Assembly: GCA_037127315.1 (NCBI GenBank)
Contig: JBBBDQ010001294.1
Coordinates: 2,267,001 to 2,331,000 of the forward strand
DNA from: Ascarosepion bandense
Lineage: Eukaryota; Mollusca; Cephalopoda; Sepiida; Sepiidae
Direction of reading: 5' to 3'
DNA length: 64,000 bases
The translations under genes and the position numbers were made by a program. This document shows, in pieces, positions 30,880-41,189 of the stretch. The notes under the pieces are model-generated. The model worked only from the letters and a program-made list of their open reading frames with translations, did not search any database and had not been told where the DNA came from. Each line of letters starts with the position of its first letter. Position 1 is the first letter of the stretch.

Positions 30880-31335
30880 TTTAATCATCTCACCCCAAGC
30901 AAGGCATTCCACTGCCACTATTGCGCATGGGGCTACATAGGGGAAGGTAAAGAGAAGGAGTGGATAGACATAGGGAATGTCAGGAGAAAGGTGACAGATG
31001 AGTAAGGATAGCGAGGATGAAGGTCGGGCAGATGGGAAGAGTGCTTGATAGAATGGGAGCAGGTTAGTGTGTTAGGAGGTGTGTATTGACCTTACATTTA
31101 AACTCCTGGAGATTGTAGCCGTCGGGGAAGCAATCGTTTGGAAGAGAATTCCACAGTCGGGAAGTGCAAGGAAAGAAACTGTTGGAGTAGAAGTTACGGC
31201 TGCATTTTATCGGTTTCACTGTAAAAGGGTGGGATCTAGTTGCTAATCTAGTATCTCGTGCAAATTCGTATTTAGGGGGCACCAGTGATCTAAGTTCATC
31301 GGAGCAGAAGCCGTGAAAGTATTTATAGAAAATAA
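30880..31335 (-). pseudogene. LINE-B 3' end, recent copy
   Basis: The poly(A) tail (T run 30870-30884) and 3' UTR are followed by an open C-terminal frame, 31282-31064: 'EFARDTRLATRSHPF', 'RLWNSLPNDCFPDGYNLQEF'. It is almost identical to 46031-46380. It is 5'-truncated at about 31335, after 'cggagcagaagccgtgaaag'. Confidence 0.88.
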
Positions 31336-31495
31336 TTTTGAGTCATTATGATATCAAGAAAAATGTAAGGAATTATTGTAAATTCTTGAATAATGTTTAT
31401 TAAATGATAATGTTTATTAAATGATAATGTTTATTAAATGATACGGATATCTAATGAGGGAAGCCAGAAGCCAGAAGCCAGAAGCGAGTTCGACA
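31336..31495. repeat. Short tandem repeats
   Basis: 'tttattaaatgataatg' is repeated three times (31394-31440), then 'gaagccaga' three times (31460-31485). Confidence 0.85.
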
Positions 31496-31830
31496 AACAA
31501 GAAGTGTAAGAGAAGAAACTGTTAGCATAGAACATATGGTTACATTTATCCATTTCAACTGTAAGATAATAAGACTTTGTTACTGGTAATCTAGTACTTC
31601 GTTTCAAATCTAGCTAACAAAGAAGATATCTTATCAGAACAATTACCATAAAAATATTTATAGAAAAAGTATGGGGAAGCATTACACCAATGAGAAAGGG
31701 ATTGAAGCAAAGATGCAATTTCAAAACCAACAACATTGCAGATTCTTTGGGTTTTATCAAAAATCTTTAAATAAATAATAGGAAGAACCATGTGATGAGC
31801 AATATTCAATGCACAAGAAAATTGTAGACT
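31496..31830 (-). pseudogene. LINE-B fragment, older copy
   Basis: Minus frame 31809-31591 contains 'FDKTQRICNVV', 'QSLSHWCNASPYFFYKYFYG' and 'CSDKISSL', the usual LINE-B C-terminal pattern with substitutions. Confidence 0.7.
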
Positions 31831-31924
31831 TGTGAGTAAAAAAGATCATTCAGTACAACATTTCACAAACGATTTTGGCATGTTTGATTATTCACACTAT
31901 GCAAAACAATTATTTTTTTTTTAG

Positions 31925-32500
31925 TGGTTATGTTGAAATGGTAAGGTCGTGCATATTCAAAAAGTTCCAGTATGAGGTTGCCGTGACGCGTAAGTTAAAA
32001 AATACGAAGTATCGGTTTTTGTTATATTTGTAAAGTGCGATTCATGATTGGTCAATTTTTCCAATAAACGGGAATGCTCTATGAGGCGAGCGTTAAGGGA
32101 GCCTGTAATATGATGCGATGACGTTGTGATGCAGAAGATGTGGATGCATTGTCCCTGCAACGTCGGGTTTTCACCTTGTAGAAAATGTGAAATTGTTATG
32201 GCATATGATAAGGTAGAAACTACAAAAAGTTCAAACATACCGTTTGTTTCCTTAAACAGCCCCAATATACGAAACGACCAGCTTCAGCTAAAACCACATG
32301 CACCAACAATTATCGCTTGAGTCAACAAACCAGAAATGCTTCTACCACTGGATCTACACATGCAACTGAAAATGATAAGTGTTCATTTAGGTGTCGACTT
32401 CTTCATCTTCGTCGATTTCTTTGTCTTTGACATCGTCTTCCTCGACTTCTTCGTCTTCATCTTCTTCGTCATTTTCTTCTTCTTCTTCTTCTTCTTCTTC

Positions 32501-32532
<32 letters not shown>

Positions 32533-32950
32533 TTCTTCTTCGTCTTCTTTTTCTTCCGCTTCTCGTTCTTTTTCTTTTTCTTTTTCTTCAACTTCTTTGT
32601 CTTCTTCTTTTTTTTCAGATTTGTCTTCTCTTTCTTTCTTCTTCTTTTTCTTCATTTTTTCTTCTTCTTTTTTTTTTTTTTAATCGTTTCACCCCAAGCA
32701 AGGCATTCCACTGAATTAGCATAAGGCATCTCGAAGAGGAAGATTTTGTAAATTCTAAAGGTTTCGGTGATTTCTGCCGTACTCTGTAAATTGAGCTGAA
32801 AAAATTTTGCGTACATCAAACGTTCATGTCATGATCGACAAGTAACCCAATTTAGGTTGAAATCAAACCAAAGGTTTCGGACGAATAGGGTTCGATAAAA
32901 TGGAGACACACAGACACACAGATAGACAGACGTATAAATGTTTATATATA
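31925..32950 (-). mobile_element. Helitron-like non-autonomous element (minus copy)
   Basis: Read from 32950 down, 'gtgtctgtgtgtctccattt' and 'tcgaaccctattcgtccgaa' match the start of the plus copy at 34858. The far end (31925-32290) matches 35340-35700, including 'ttgcagggacaatgcatcc' and 'aacttacgcg'. The copy is interrupted by low-complexity blocks and a LINE tail (32390-32715), and its 3' terminal hairpin is missing. Confidence 0.6.
32385..32715. repeat. (TTC)n/(TTA)n low complexity and a LINE-B tail
   Basis: Irregular TTC/GTC (32390-32506), TTA x11 (32502-32535) and more TTC (32536-32670) are followed by a T run and the first 35 bp of a LINE-B 3' end on the minus strand ('ccccaagcaaggcattccac'). 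I infer a minimal LINE insertion whose A-rich tail expanded. Confidence 0.8.
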
Positions 32951-32999
32951 TATATATAGATAAACAAGATTATGTTCAAATTCAGCATGAAGAATAACT

Positions 33000-33340
33000 G
33001 TTCATTTTTTTTTTTAATCCTGTGTGAGGTGGATGAGGAATTATGGTTGTTTGGAATGCATATTGGTGTATATGCAATGAATCATGCACTGTTCCAATAA
33101 TGTGCTTGGCTGGGCAAATTTTTATTGCGATCAAATTGATGAAATTGATGATTAACAATTCTGTAAAAATTAATAGAGCTCCCAAAGTCAATAAATAATT
33201 CAGTATTGTTGTTGTTCTCCCTTCACAATCAAGCTTGGGGATCATATCTAGGATTGAACTTTGGACCAGACTGCTTTTTTATCAGTCAGACATTTCCCTA
33301 ATAAAATCATGAAATCCCCGGAATCAGATTCGCAAAAATT
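33000..33340. other. Unassigned sequence with a B-box-like stretch
   Basis: 'ggattgaactttggacc' near 33250 could be a minus-strand B box, but no A box or SINE body was found. Confidence 0.35.
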
Positions 33341-33420
33341 ATGCTCAGCCTGCTTGCATGCACAGAAAATCCTGGAAACTTCTACTCAATTTTTCGGATG
33401 TGTGTCTGGGTAAAATATCT

Positions 33421-33462
<42 letters not shown>

Positions 33463-33560
33463 ACTCTCTTTTTTCTCACTCTTTCACTTACTATCATTTG
33501 TTCTTTCTGTCTCACTCATTCTCTATCTCTCTCACTCACTCACACTCATAGTCACGCACA
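33421..33560. repeat. (TC)n and degenerate CT/CA repeat
   Basis: A pure TC run (about 33421-33460) passes into irregular CACT/CTCT repeats. Confidence 0.95.
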
Positions 33561-33664
33561 AAAAATAGCTTGCAAAATTTGATGTGACTAGTAAAGTTTT
33601 AGAAGGCAAAATAATTTGCAGCTACCGATGACTGCTGTAAAATATTTGGATTTTAAAAATATTT

Positions 33665-33845
33665 GTCTATATTTCTGAGATCAGGTATTGTAATTCTTTG
33701 CACTATTTACATTGTTCGGACTGTGGTTCTCCTTTTCGCGACGTTTCAGCCGTTGTACGCTCCAGCCTTCTTCAGTTTATTGAAATTTCGAACTGAAACC
33801 TTTATTTCGTCCACCGGGGTAGATTGTTCTAGTTCAAAGTGCCAT
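33665..33845 (-). mobile_element. SINE-C fragment with intact hammerhead core
   Basis: Minus strand: CUGAAGA (33775-33769), helix II GGCUG/CGGCU, GAAAC (33747-33743) and GUC (33742-33740). This is the only SINE-C copy here with both GAAAC and GUC intact. Helix III is just AC/GU without a loop, so folding would need a dimer. Helix I does not pair well (AUAAA against GCGAA). The head is missing. Confidence 0.65.
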
Positions 33846-33867
33846 GCCTCTTTCAGACACTGATGTC

Positions 33868-34065
33868 TTCAAGGACATATGGCCCAGTGGATAAAAGAGA
33901 TGGTTGAATCCAGTGACTTGACCCAAAGAGTTGTGAGTTCAATACCTGACTACAGCAGGGGTGAACAAAAACTTGGCGAGTTAAGTTAAAGGGAGTTAAC
34001 TGATACTGAGACATCTAGAATAAGCATGACATGGGGAACTAGAACAATCTCCCTTTCCATTGTAA
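33868..34065 (+). mobile_element. SINE-C head fragment, opposite orientation
   Basis: 'atggcccagtggataaaaga' (A-box region), 'gtgagttcaatacctg' (B box) and 'gaactagaacaatctcc' match the SINE-C head and body. It lies head-to-head with the previous fragment. Confidence 0.68.
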
Positions 34066-34189
34066 ATTATTGTTACTTTAAAGCATCGGAGTGAATAATT
34101 ATGCAGAGTTAAACAGCGTAGGATAGATTCTATATCACCCCGTGTATCGTGTTCTTTCTTTTCTTTCACTCTCTTTCTGCCTAAAACTT
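34066..34189. other. No recognisable feature
   Basis: Unassigned. Confidence 0.4.
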
Positions 34190-34260
34190 TAACTTTTTAT
34201 GTAGCCCCCTGCACATCAGTGGCGTTAACGCGTTGCCTCGGGTGAAATGATTTAAAAAAA
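34190..34260 (+). mobile_element. LINE-A terminus
   Basis: 'tagccccctgcacatcagtg' and 'ttgcctcgggtgaaatgatt' followed by A7: the conserved LINE-A 3' terminus, truncated just upstream. Confidence 0.75.
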
Positions 34261-34781
34261 GCATGAACAAACTGAGAGAGATATTTAGATAGATAAAAAT
34301 ACACAAAATCAACTTGAGACAAACAGATAGATATACAGAAACAACTCAAGACAGATAAGCGGAACTCGAAACAGACAGACTGCATGATGCCATGATACAT
34401 ATTTGAAAAAATTATCAATGTCTTCCCTTACAAATATATGTAACACTATGACTAATTTCTTTCTTTATTGAAATGAAAGTATAAGTAGATGAAAAAGTTA
34501 TTTAAATATTAATGACGATATTTCATCTAAGAATTTGAACACTAGTTAAAACTATTATGTTTGCTACTTACGATAAACAGTATGAAATAAAAAGCAGAGG
34601 ATCAAGAATATTTTGGATAAAGAAAAAATTCTTCTATTAGGAGTTTTTACTAATTAGATTTAAAACGTTTGCTCTTGATATGTTTGTGATAGTTCTATCA
34701 GTATACATTATTTAAATTGTCAAATTATGTGTATTTTTGTTAACTGATTTTGACATTTCAACAAACCACCATTTTTAATCT

Positions 34782-34790
<9 letters not shown>
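34261..34790. other. No recognisable feature
   Basis: AT-rich unassigned spacer. Confidence 0.45.

Positions 34791-34857
<67 letters not shown>
34784..34857. repeat. C run, (CT)n and (AT)n
   Basis: C10, then about 13 CT and 20 AT dinucleotides lead into the Helitron-like element. Confidence 0.95.
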
Positions 34858-34858
<1 letters not shown>

Positions 34859-35731
34859 ATATGTCTATCTGTATGTTTGCGTTTGTGTGTCTCCATTCTA
34901 AGGAACCGTACTCCTCCGAAACCCTTAGTCCGATTTCAATCGAAATTGGGTCGCAAAATTTTTTGAATCGATTTACAGGATATGGCAAAAATCATCGAAA
35001 CGCTTAGAATTTACGAACGCGTCTCCTCCGACAGGCCTTATGGGAATTCAATAAAAATCGAGTAACTTGTAGGTCAAGGTCCGAACCTTTGAGGTACACA
35101 ATTTTTTTTCGAATCAATGTACAGGGTTCGTCAAAAAAAAAAAAAAATCAAGGACTTACATAATTTCAGATGGTTTTTTGCGCACTTTTATTCCTTTCTC
35201 CAAGACGCTTTACTCAAACTCAACCAAAATCGAGTCAATGGTAGATCAAGTTCTAATGCCTTGATATGCGAACAAAAAATTCATTTGACACACAGGATGC
35301 GGCAAAAATTAATGGAAAATGTTGCTTTTTGTGCTCGTTTATTTCTACGAAACGCTTAGTTGTATCGGGTCTTTTTTGTAGCCTTTTCATATATCATTAC
35401 AATTTCACTTTTTCTACAAAGTGCCCACCCCCGATATTGCAGGGACAATGCATCCGCATCTTGTGCGTTATAACGTCATCGTATCACATTACAGGCTCGT
35501 GTAACGTCCGCCCTCGTTCTTCCACTTGTACATACATCATTCCTGTTTATTGGCAAAATTAACCAAGCATGAATCCCGTTTTACAATTACAAGAAAAATT
35601 TATACTTCGCATTTTTTTAACTTACGCGTTACGGCAACCTCATACTGAAGCTTTTTGAATAAGCACTTGATCTTACCATTTCAACATAACCAATAAAAAA
35701 AACCCGAGCAACGCCGGGATATACCGCTAGT
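34858..35731 (+). mobile_element. Helitron-like non-autonomous element (plus copy)
   Basis: Starts near 'gtctatctgtatgtttgcgt', contains repeated segments of the type 'cgatttcaatcgaaattggg' and 'atttacaggatatggcaaaa' (34920-35330), and ends in a hairpin CCCG/CGGG (35703-35706 with 35715-35718) then CTAG at 35727-35730, followed by T. A hairpin about 10 nt before a terminal CTRR is the Helitron 3' signature. No Rep/helicase frame is present, so it depends on an autonomous partner. Confidence 0.68.
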
Positions 35732-35869
35732 CTAAAATTAAAAAAAAACTTATTTGTTTAGTTTTTCATAGTGTGAATAATCAAACATGCCAAAATTGTT
35801 CGTGAAATGTTGTACTGGATGATTTTTTTTTTAAATTATGTAAAAAAAGATAAGTAAGAATCACTACCA

Positions 35870-36055
35870 AGGGTAGTGATTCCCAACCGGCGTGTCGCGG
35901 CTCACGAAGAGAGTTTAAGCGTGCTACTAGAGTGAGATCTAGGTCCCACTCTTTTACCGTTGAAATAGTTAAATGTAACCTCCACATCTACACTGACAGT
36001 TTATTTTCTCGCACTTTCCACCTTGAATACTTACTGATAGCTACAATCTCCAAAA
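35870..36055 (+). pseudogene. LINE-B fragment
   Basis: 'agtttaagcgtgctactaga', 'aggtcccactcttttaccgt' and 'gatagctacaatctcc' follow the LINE-B C-terminal order; frames are broken. Confidence 0.6.
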
Positions 36056-36345
36056 TCCGAAAGAGCAATACCTGATGAATATTGCGGGTGCGGTAACACA
36101 TCGCAACCAATCTGCAGCAATTTTTACAAGGTCGCCAAAGAGATGTGCGGTCTGGTATTATCCAAATAGAAAAACAACACTTTTCCTGTTCGCCAATTCT
36201 GGTCGTCTTTTCTGCATAAATTCGTCCAGTTGCAAGTCGTACTTTTCATTATCAATTAACTTGGCAGAAGTTCATTTCCAATCCCACTGGATACACAGAA
36301 TTACTTTTTCAGGATAAAAAACTGCTTTTGGGATGGCTAAAGTTG

Positions 36346-36800
36346 AAAACAGTTCCCGTCTATCACTAAAGTTAAGCAACGTCGAATCTGGTCAATACCT
36401 AGATGAATGACCGCTTAGTTGCTGTAAGTTTGGATGTGTGAATACTATAAAGAGCTTACGACGACATCACGTTGAAACACCAATTCCTGTATGATCACCG
36501 AAGTTAAGCAACATCGAACCTGATCAGTAACTAGATGAGTGACCGCTTGGGAAAACCAGGTGCCGTAAGCTTAGATGTGTGGGTGGTGTAATGGATAATG
36601 GTTCGAAATTGTTCATCGGGGAGCCCGTGTTTCAAATCTCGTTGTGATTGTTATATCTACTTACGCAGAAATCTCTTTGGGAAAGGTGTAGATTCATGCC
36701 TTTTGACAACCTCAGCTATGAGTTAATTAGTTAGGCTTATATCACTAAATTATTATAATCTAAAAAAGAAGAAATTCTTAGAATCTAAAAATAACCTGCA
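36346..36800 (+). mobile_element. Composite SINE: 5S-like, 5S-like, tRNA-like, tail
   Basis: A partial 5S-like unit (about 36346-36430), a linker, a full 5S-like unit (36454-36570), then a tRNA-like unit (about 36577-36650: 'gtggtgtaatggataatgg', 'gtgtttcaaatctc') and a tail ending with 'tataatctaaaaa' blocks that recur at 25600 and 29480. The tRNA-like part resembles the heads at 63253-63395 and 42235-42365. Both 5S and tRNA internal promoters are represented. A 5S-tRNA dimer of this kind is known in some vertebrate SINEs; a double 5S is less usual. Confidence 0.78.
36454..36570 (+). pseudogene. 5S rRNA-like sequence
   Basis: 117 nt spanning the length of a 5S gene: 'cttacgacgacatcacgttg', 'tgatcaccgaagttaagcaa' (A-box side of the internal promoter), 'gatgagtgaccgcttgggaa' (C box) and 'accaggtgccgtaagc'. 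Differences such as 'acatcgaacc' for the usual 'acgtcgggcc' show it is not a canonical gene. The terminal helix can still pair (GCUUACG/CGUAAGC), which suggests selection on, or recent origin from, a foldable RNA. Confidence 0.8.
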
Positions 36801-36939
36801 AAGGCTTGAAAAGTCATAGAAAACAGATCTACCAATCAAAACAATTGGATCAGTTGCTCTGGAATAGCCTGAAGAAATGATTTCTTTGTGCTATATCAAC
36901 TGAATAGGCAGGTAAGACCTAAGGAGTTGGTCGTGGTTT
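36801..36939. other. No recognisable feature
   Basis: Unassigned. Confidence 0.4.
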
Positions 36940-37125
36940 CACTTGATATTTCCGTGCTGGAACGAAAGCCACGAGGTTGAAGGTAGTAGAAATGGGTCAG
37001 GTCAATTTACTGTGTATTTTATTAAGTTGGTTCTAAGCTTTCGGCTCACATGAGCCATCTTCAGACAGGTTATAAGAACGGTAACACAAAAGCATCCACC
37101 ATCAGCTTCGTGGAGTTTTATGTCA
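36940..37125 (-). mobile_element. PLE-like 3' end with hammerhead-like core
   Basis: Minus strand: CUGAAGA (37064-37058), a perfect 6-bp helix II GGCUCA/UGAGCC with loop UG, GAAAG (37042-37038) and CUU. AGCU after the GAAA region is palindromic. The same hairpin occurs at 9332-9352. No RT or endonuclease motif is attached here. Confidence 0.42.
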
Positions 37126-37130
37126 ACACA

Positions 37131-37318
37131 AGATAAAGCTGTAAAACCAAATCTGTCCTGCTATTTAACCCTTAGCTGGAAGGAGAAGCGACGGATTAAT
37201 ACTTTTCCTATGAGTATTTGCGCATAATTGAATGCAACGAATTCAACTGGAATTCGAACTCAGCTCCTATTTCTCGTTCCTAGCTGATATTCCACTGCAC
37301 CACAATGGCACGCACATA
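37131..37318 (-). mobile_element. SINE-1, 3'-truncated
   Basis: Head and middle are present ('ctggaattcgaactcagctc', 'tatgagtatttgcgca'), but the conserved 3' module is absent; the PLE-like end borders the break. Confidence 0.85.
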
Positions 37319-38499
37319 CCTTTGTTAAATACTTTTTAAATACTTTTTTTTAATATGCGCAGTGCCTAAAAGAACCCATTTTTGGATGACCCCTTTGTAT
37401 GGTATGGTATTCATAGCTGCTCAAGAAAGTTACACAGATTGAATGGGATTAATTACCAGTCACCACTAGAATCCCGTTAACATTCACATCCTGCATTCTA
37501 AACAATCTTGCCATTCCAACCTTCAAATCAGAGTAGTTTGTAATTTTCTCAATATTCAGAATCTACAGAACTTTTGACCCTTAAAACGCGTGAGGATAGT
37601 TGCGTATGCAACCTACCAACTTCCCGGCCCGGTGGGAATGAACATATTGACAGGAGAGTTCCATAAGATTTATACGATGCTGTTTGATTAATTCCTCTCA
37701 GTAACTAATCAACTAACGGAAAATTCCAAGATGATCAAGATCACCATCGTATTACTCAGGTTTCAGTTGCATACCTTCACGCTGACCAAAGTTCCATTCC
37801 TTTTGACGTGTTGATTACCAATCCAGTTGGTTTTTTTTTCTTCATTACAAGTAAAGCAACGTTTGTACTAACACTTATAATTTTTGTAGATTTATATATT
37901 TCTATACTTGAATTTTGAAAAAATATAACTTGAAGAAGTCGAATATACTGTCGAAATATTGTTTAACTGTCTTTTCTTTTCTTTACCTTTTCTGAAATCA
38001 CGCTCTTTTTTTTTTTCATAATAATGAAGATAATGATATTTTATTTCTTGATAGGGAGCATTTTAATTCCAAAGACTGCTTTCCTTAAATACGTTATCTA
38101 ATATGTTTCTTTTTTGATGTAGATAAAGAATGTAAAAATGTTCCAAGCACTTTCAGCCACTTCTCTGTCCATTTTCTAAGGGTGTGATTTTTCCGCTGTT
38201 GTTATTTATTTTCATGTTTTTACTATAACGTAATTTATTTTGTGTTGTTATTGAAACTTTCAAAGTTCTTACATGCTGCGCACGACTGGTAATAGCGTGA
38301 GCATCTTTCTAATTATATAAAAACAACTTTCGTTATTACTGTTATTTTATATCTTTCCGCTCATTGGCTAATTGTAGTTTAGAAGAAAAGAGTTCTTACT
38401 TGTTTGTTTTTTAATTTTTTATGCAGGTAAGCGATAAATTCTTTGGTTTTTAGTTCTACATTAAAATTTGCTGTAAATACAAATTCTTAACTAGACCAC

Positions 38500-38533
<34 letters not shown>

Positions 38534-38659
38534 GCTGAGAAAATATATACTGAATATTTTTACATTCCTTATCTCCAGCAAAAAGGAAACACGTAAGATC
38601 ACTAGAAAATTAAACAGAAAATTAATAAAATCATCCTTGTCGCTCGTTTCCAACAATAT
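37319..38659. other. Unassigned 1.3 kb
   Basis: Mostly unique sequence with a somewhat higher GC stretch near 37590-37640 ('acttcccggcccggtgggaa'). An A30 run lies at 38502-38532. No coding motif seen. Confidence 0.45.
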
Positions 38660-38812
38660 ATATATATATTTCAACAGCTATTTTCTGATCGTTTTTGTTT
38701 TAGTATGTGTTGTTATCTTTGATCAGTGAATTCATTTTTTCTACGTATATATTCTTGTTATTCATCAAAATCCAACCTCCCTTGTCAGAGGGAAAGATGT
38801 GGATATTCTTTT
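38660..38812 (-). pseudogene. Possible PLE reverse transcriptase N-terminal scrap
   Basis: Minus strand near 38797-38740 reads 'NIHIFPSDKGGWILMNNKNI', reminiscent of the 'DKGGxxVVM' segment at the start of PLE RT domains. It is followed by 'KMNSLIKDNNTY'. Short and unsupported by neighbours. Confidence 0.4.
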
Positions 38813-39654
38813 TTTTTTTTTTTTTTATAGATTCCTTTGTGCATTTAGGTTTTTCTGTAACACCGCGTTAATAATAGTTTAAAACTTGGTGTCCACCGAA
38901 AATCAACCAACAAAATCTATTTAATAAATGTCTATTTTCATCCTAACAACATATATAAATTACATGAAAAAATGCAATAAAATTTAAATTATTTCTAGCT
39001 GCAATATTTTAAGTAAGGAAGTTCTTATTTTTTGCTTCACTTTTCCAGGTTTAATAACTTGTCCTGTTTTTTTCCAGATTTAATATAATCTTAAGAATAT
39101 TACTTTTCATGCGCGCATTTTTCATGTAATCCATGATTTTTCCTGAAATTACTATTAATTTAATATAAATTTAATGCTGAAAACCGCATGCAAAAATATT
39201 TAAAAAAAAAAAAAAGAAGATTTATATGCAATTGATTAAAAAAAACTAAAAATTTGATTATTTATAATAAACTATGATAATCAATTCTGATAAAAGGATA
39301 AGTGATAAGAAAAGTTTGACAAAAATGATAAAAGATATCATCAGAATTTAAATGTTGAAATCCGCATGCAAAAATATTAAACAGAAAAAAGTTATAAAGA
39401 ATAAGATTTTTTATTAGAAGCGTTAGTCACTCACTCATTTATGTACTTATGTAGTTAGTCTCCCTTTTCGGACTACACATATTTTTATGCAACATTTTTC
39501 TACTGAATGCAATTTTTTCTCAGAATGTAGCTAAGGAGGTGTCATATCTAACTCTGTAAACTGTTTGAAATTTGGTTGAGAACTGAATTAGTGAAGCTTG
39601 AGAGTTGCCTAGATTCACTAAATGTCGTACTTAAGAAAATATTCAACCACTGCT
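38813..39654. other. No recognisable feature
   Basis: AT-rich. 'ccgcatgcaaaaatatt' recurs at 39184 and 39362, with 'aaatgttgaaa/taatgctgaaa' before it, pointing to an old direct repeat of about 180-bp spacing. Confidence 0.45.
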
Positions 39655-40115
39655 GTGGTTGAATGAACATCTATTGAACAGGTGAAGAGGCTCATCCCTT
39701 GTTTCCTGTTTAGGATGCGGTTTCCGGTTTTCTCTTTTCCAATCATTTCACTCTTTTATTTGTTTTTTTCCAATTGGAGTAGATAGACTAAACTATCGCC
39801 TGGTTCACTCCACCCACATCTATTGAACAGGTGAAGAGGCTCATCCCTTGTTTCCTGTTTAGGATGCGGTTTCCGGTTTTCTCTTTTCCAATCTTATCAC
39901 TCTTTTATTTGTTTTTTTCCAATTGGAGTAGATAGACTAAACTATCACCCGGTTCACACTCCACCCACGTCTACTGAACAGGTGAAGAGGCGCATCCCTT
40001 GTTCCCTGTTTATGATGTGGTTTCCGGCTTTCTCTTTTCCATTCTATTTACCCTTACGTAGCCCCCTGCGCATCAGTGGCGTTATCGCCTTGCTTAGGGT
40101 GATATGATTAAAAAA

Positions 40116-40160
<45 letters not shown>
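39655..40160 (+). mobile_element. LINE-A tail with three tandem units
   Basis: Three units of about 150 bp start at 39672, 39821 and 39972 ('ctattgaacaggtgaagagg' to 'agactaaactatcgcctggt'). The terminus 'agccccctgcgcatcagtgg' - 'ttgcttagggtgatatgatt', an A run and a TA array (40130-40160) follow. No reverse transcriptase frame is attached, so it is 5'-truncated within the repeats. Confidence 0.88.
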
Positions 40161-40165
<5 letters not shown>

Positions 40166-40194
40166 CAAAACAAAACTGCTCTTTTAACCATCAG

Positions 40195-40885
40195 AGAGAA
40201 ATTTTCTGCCAGCCGCCAGTATGGCTAATGCAAGTCTACTTGAGAGCTTTTCAGATCCTTGGTCTTTCTTTTCAACTGACCTGGTGTGGGAAAAATATAT
40301 CGGATCTATACCTGCATCTGATGCTAGGAAGGTTGGGTCTCTGTGTCGAGCCATAAAGTTTTTTTTCCTGGTCGGGTGCTTCTATTATTCATCGACAAAA
40401 TCTAAAGAAAGATCTGCACTGTAATCGGTCTTGACTTGGCATTTCGACTTGAGTCACTTCCTCTCCGATGTGACGTGGCTTACCTCTGTCTTTTCTACAA
40501 ATATTTTCATCGCAGCTGCGCATGAGCTTTTTTTCCTGGTACCCGTCCGTGTGAATTTAAGCATGCTACTAGAGTGGCATCTAGGTCCCACCATTTTACT
40601 TTTGAAATAGTTAAATGCAATTGTCGTTTTTTTTTCGAACAGTTTTCTTTTCTTGCACTTTCGTTTCATGGAACTCAATTCCGTTTACTTGCTTCTCTGG
40701 TAGCTACAATCTCAAAAAATTTAAATGTAATGTCAATTGCCATCTTCTATTTTCTTGAATACTGTTTATCTTTTATCCTTTCTTCAAAACCCGCTATACA
40801 CAATATTTTCTCTCACAGTACCCTCCCACTGCTCATTAGTGGTGGTCTCATCTTGCTTGGGGTGAAATGATTAAATAAAAAAAAG
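40195..40885 (+). pseudogene. LINE-B 3' copy, heavily decayed
   Basis: From 'atggctaatgcaagtctact' (the usual 'SMDQASLPES' region) through 'CRAIKFFF', 'acctctgtcttttctacaaa' and 'ctaggtcccaccattttac' to a shortened terminus 'cttgcttggggtgaaatgat' and A run at 40871-40885. Frames are broken repeatedly. Confidence 0.76.
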
Positions 40886-41189
40886 TGAAAAAAAGAGATA
40901 TATTAGTCTATTTTCTGCTTTGATTTCAAAAGCACGTTTTGTTGTTCATTTGTTCTTATTTTCTGAAATTAGAAATATAAATTTTTTCCACATATAAGAC
41001 TTGTATGGAAACTATTTTTTGTTTTAAAAAAAGAATGAGAAAAAAAAACAAAAAAGCAAACAAACACAAAACAAAGAATGGTGATGTTTGATAATTTATT
41101 TTGAATATTAATGGCAGTAATTCTTTTAGACACATGATTTAACTCTGTTCTACAGCATTGTCATAGACTCAAACCAAGAAAACATAATT
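40886..41189. other. No recognisable feature
   Basis: A-rich unassigned spacer. Confidence 0.4.

Noticed and set aside
31985..32265. 102-residue minus frame as a gene
   Set aside because: Lies entirely in the Helitron-like element and the opposite copy at 35.4 kb does not keep the frame.
32336..32714. Serine- or phenylalanine-rich frames of about 100 residues
   Set aside because: Produced by TTC/TTA low-complexity sequence in both strands.
36072..36110. CTGATGA near 36072
   Set aside because: No GAAA at a suitable distance.
36454..36570. Functional 5S rRNA gene
   Set aside because: Several substitutions in conserved positions, and it continues into a tRNA-like SINE module that recurs elsewhere.
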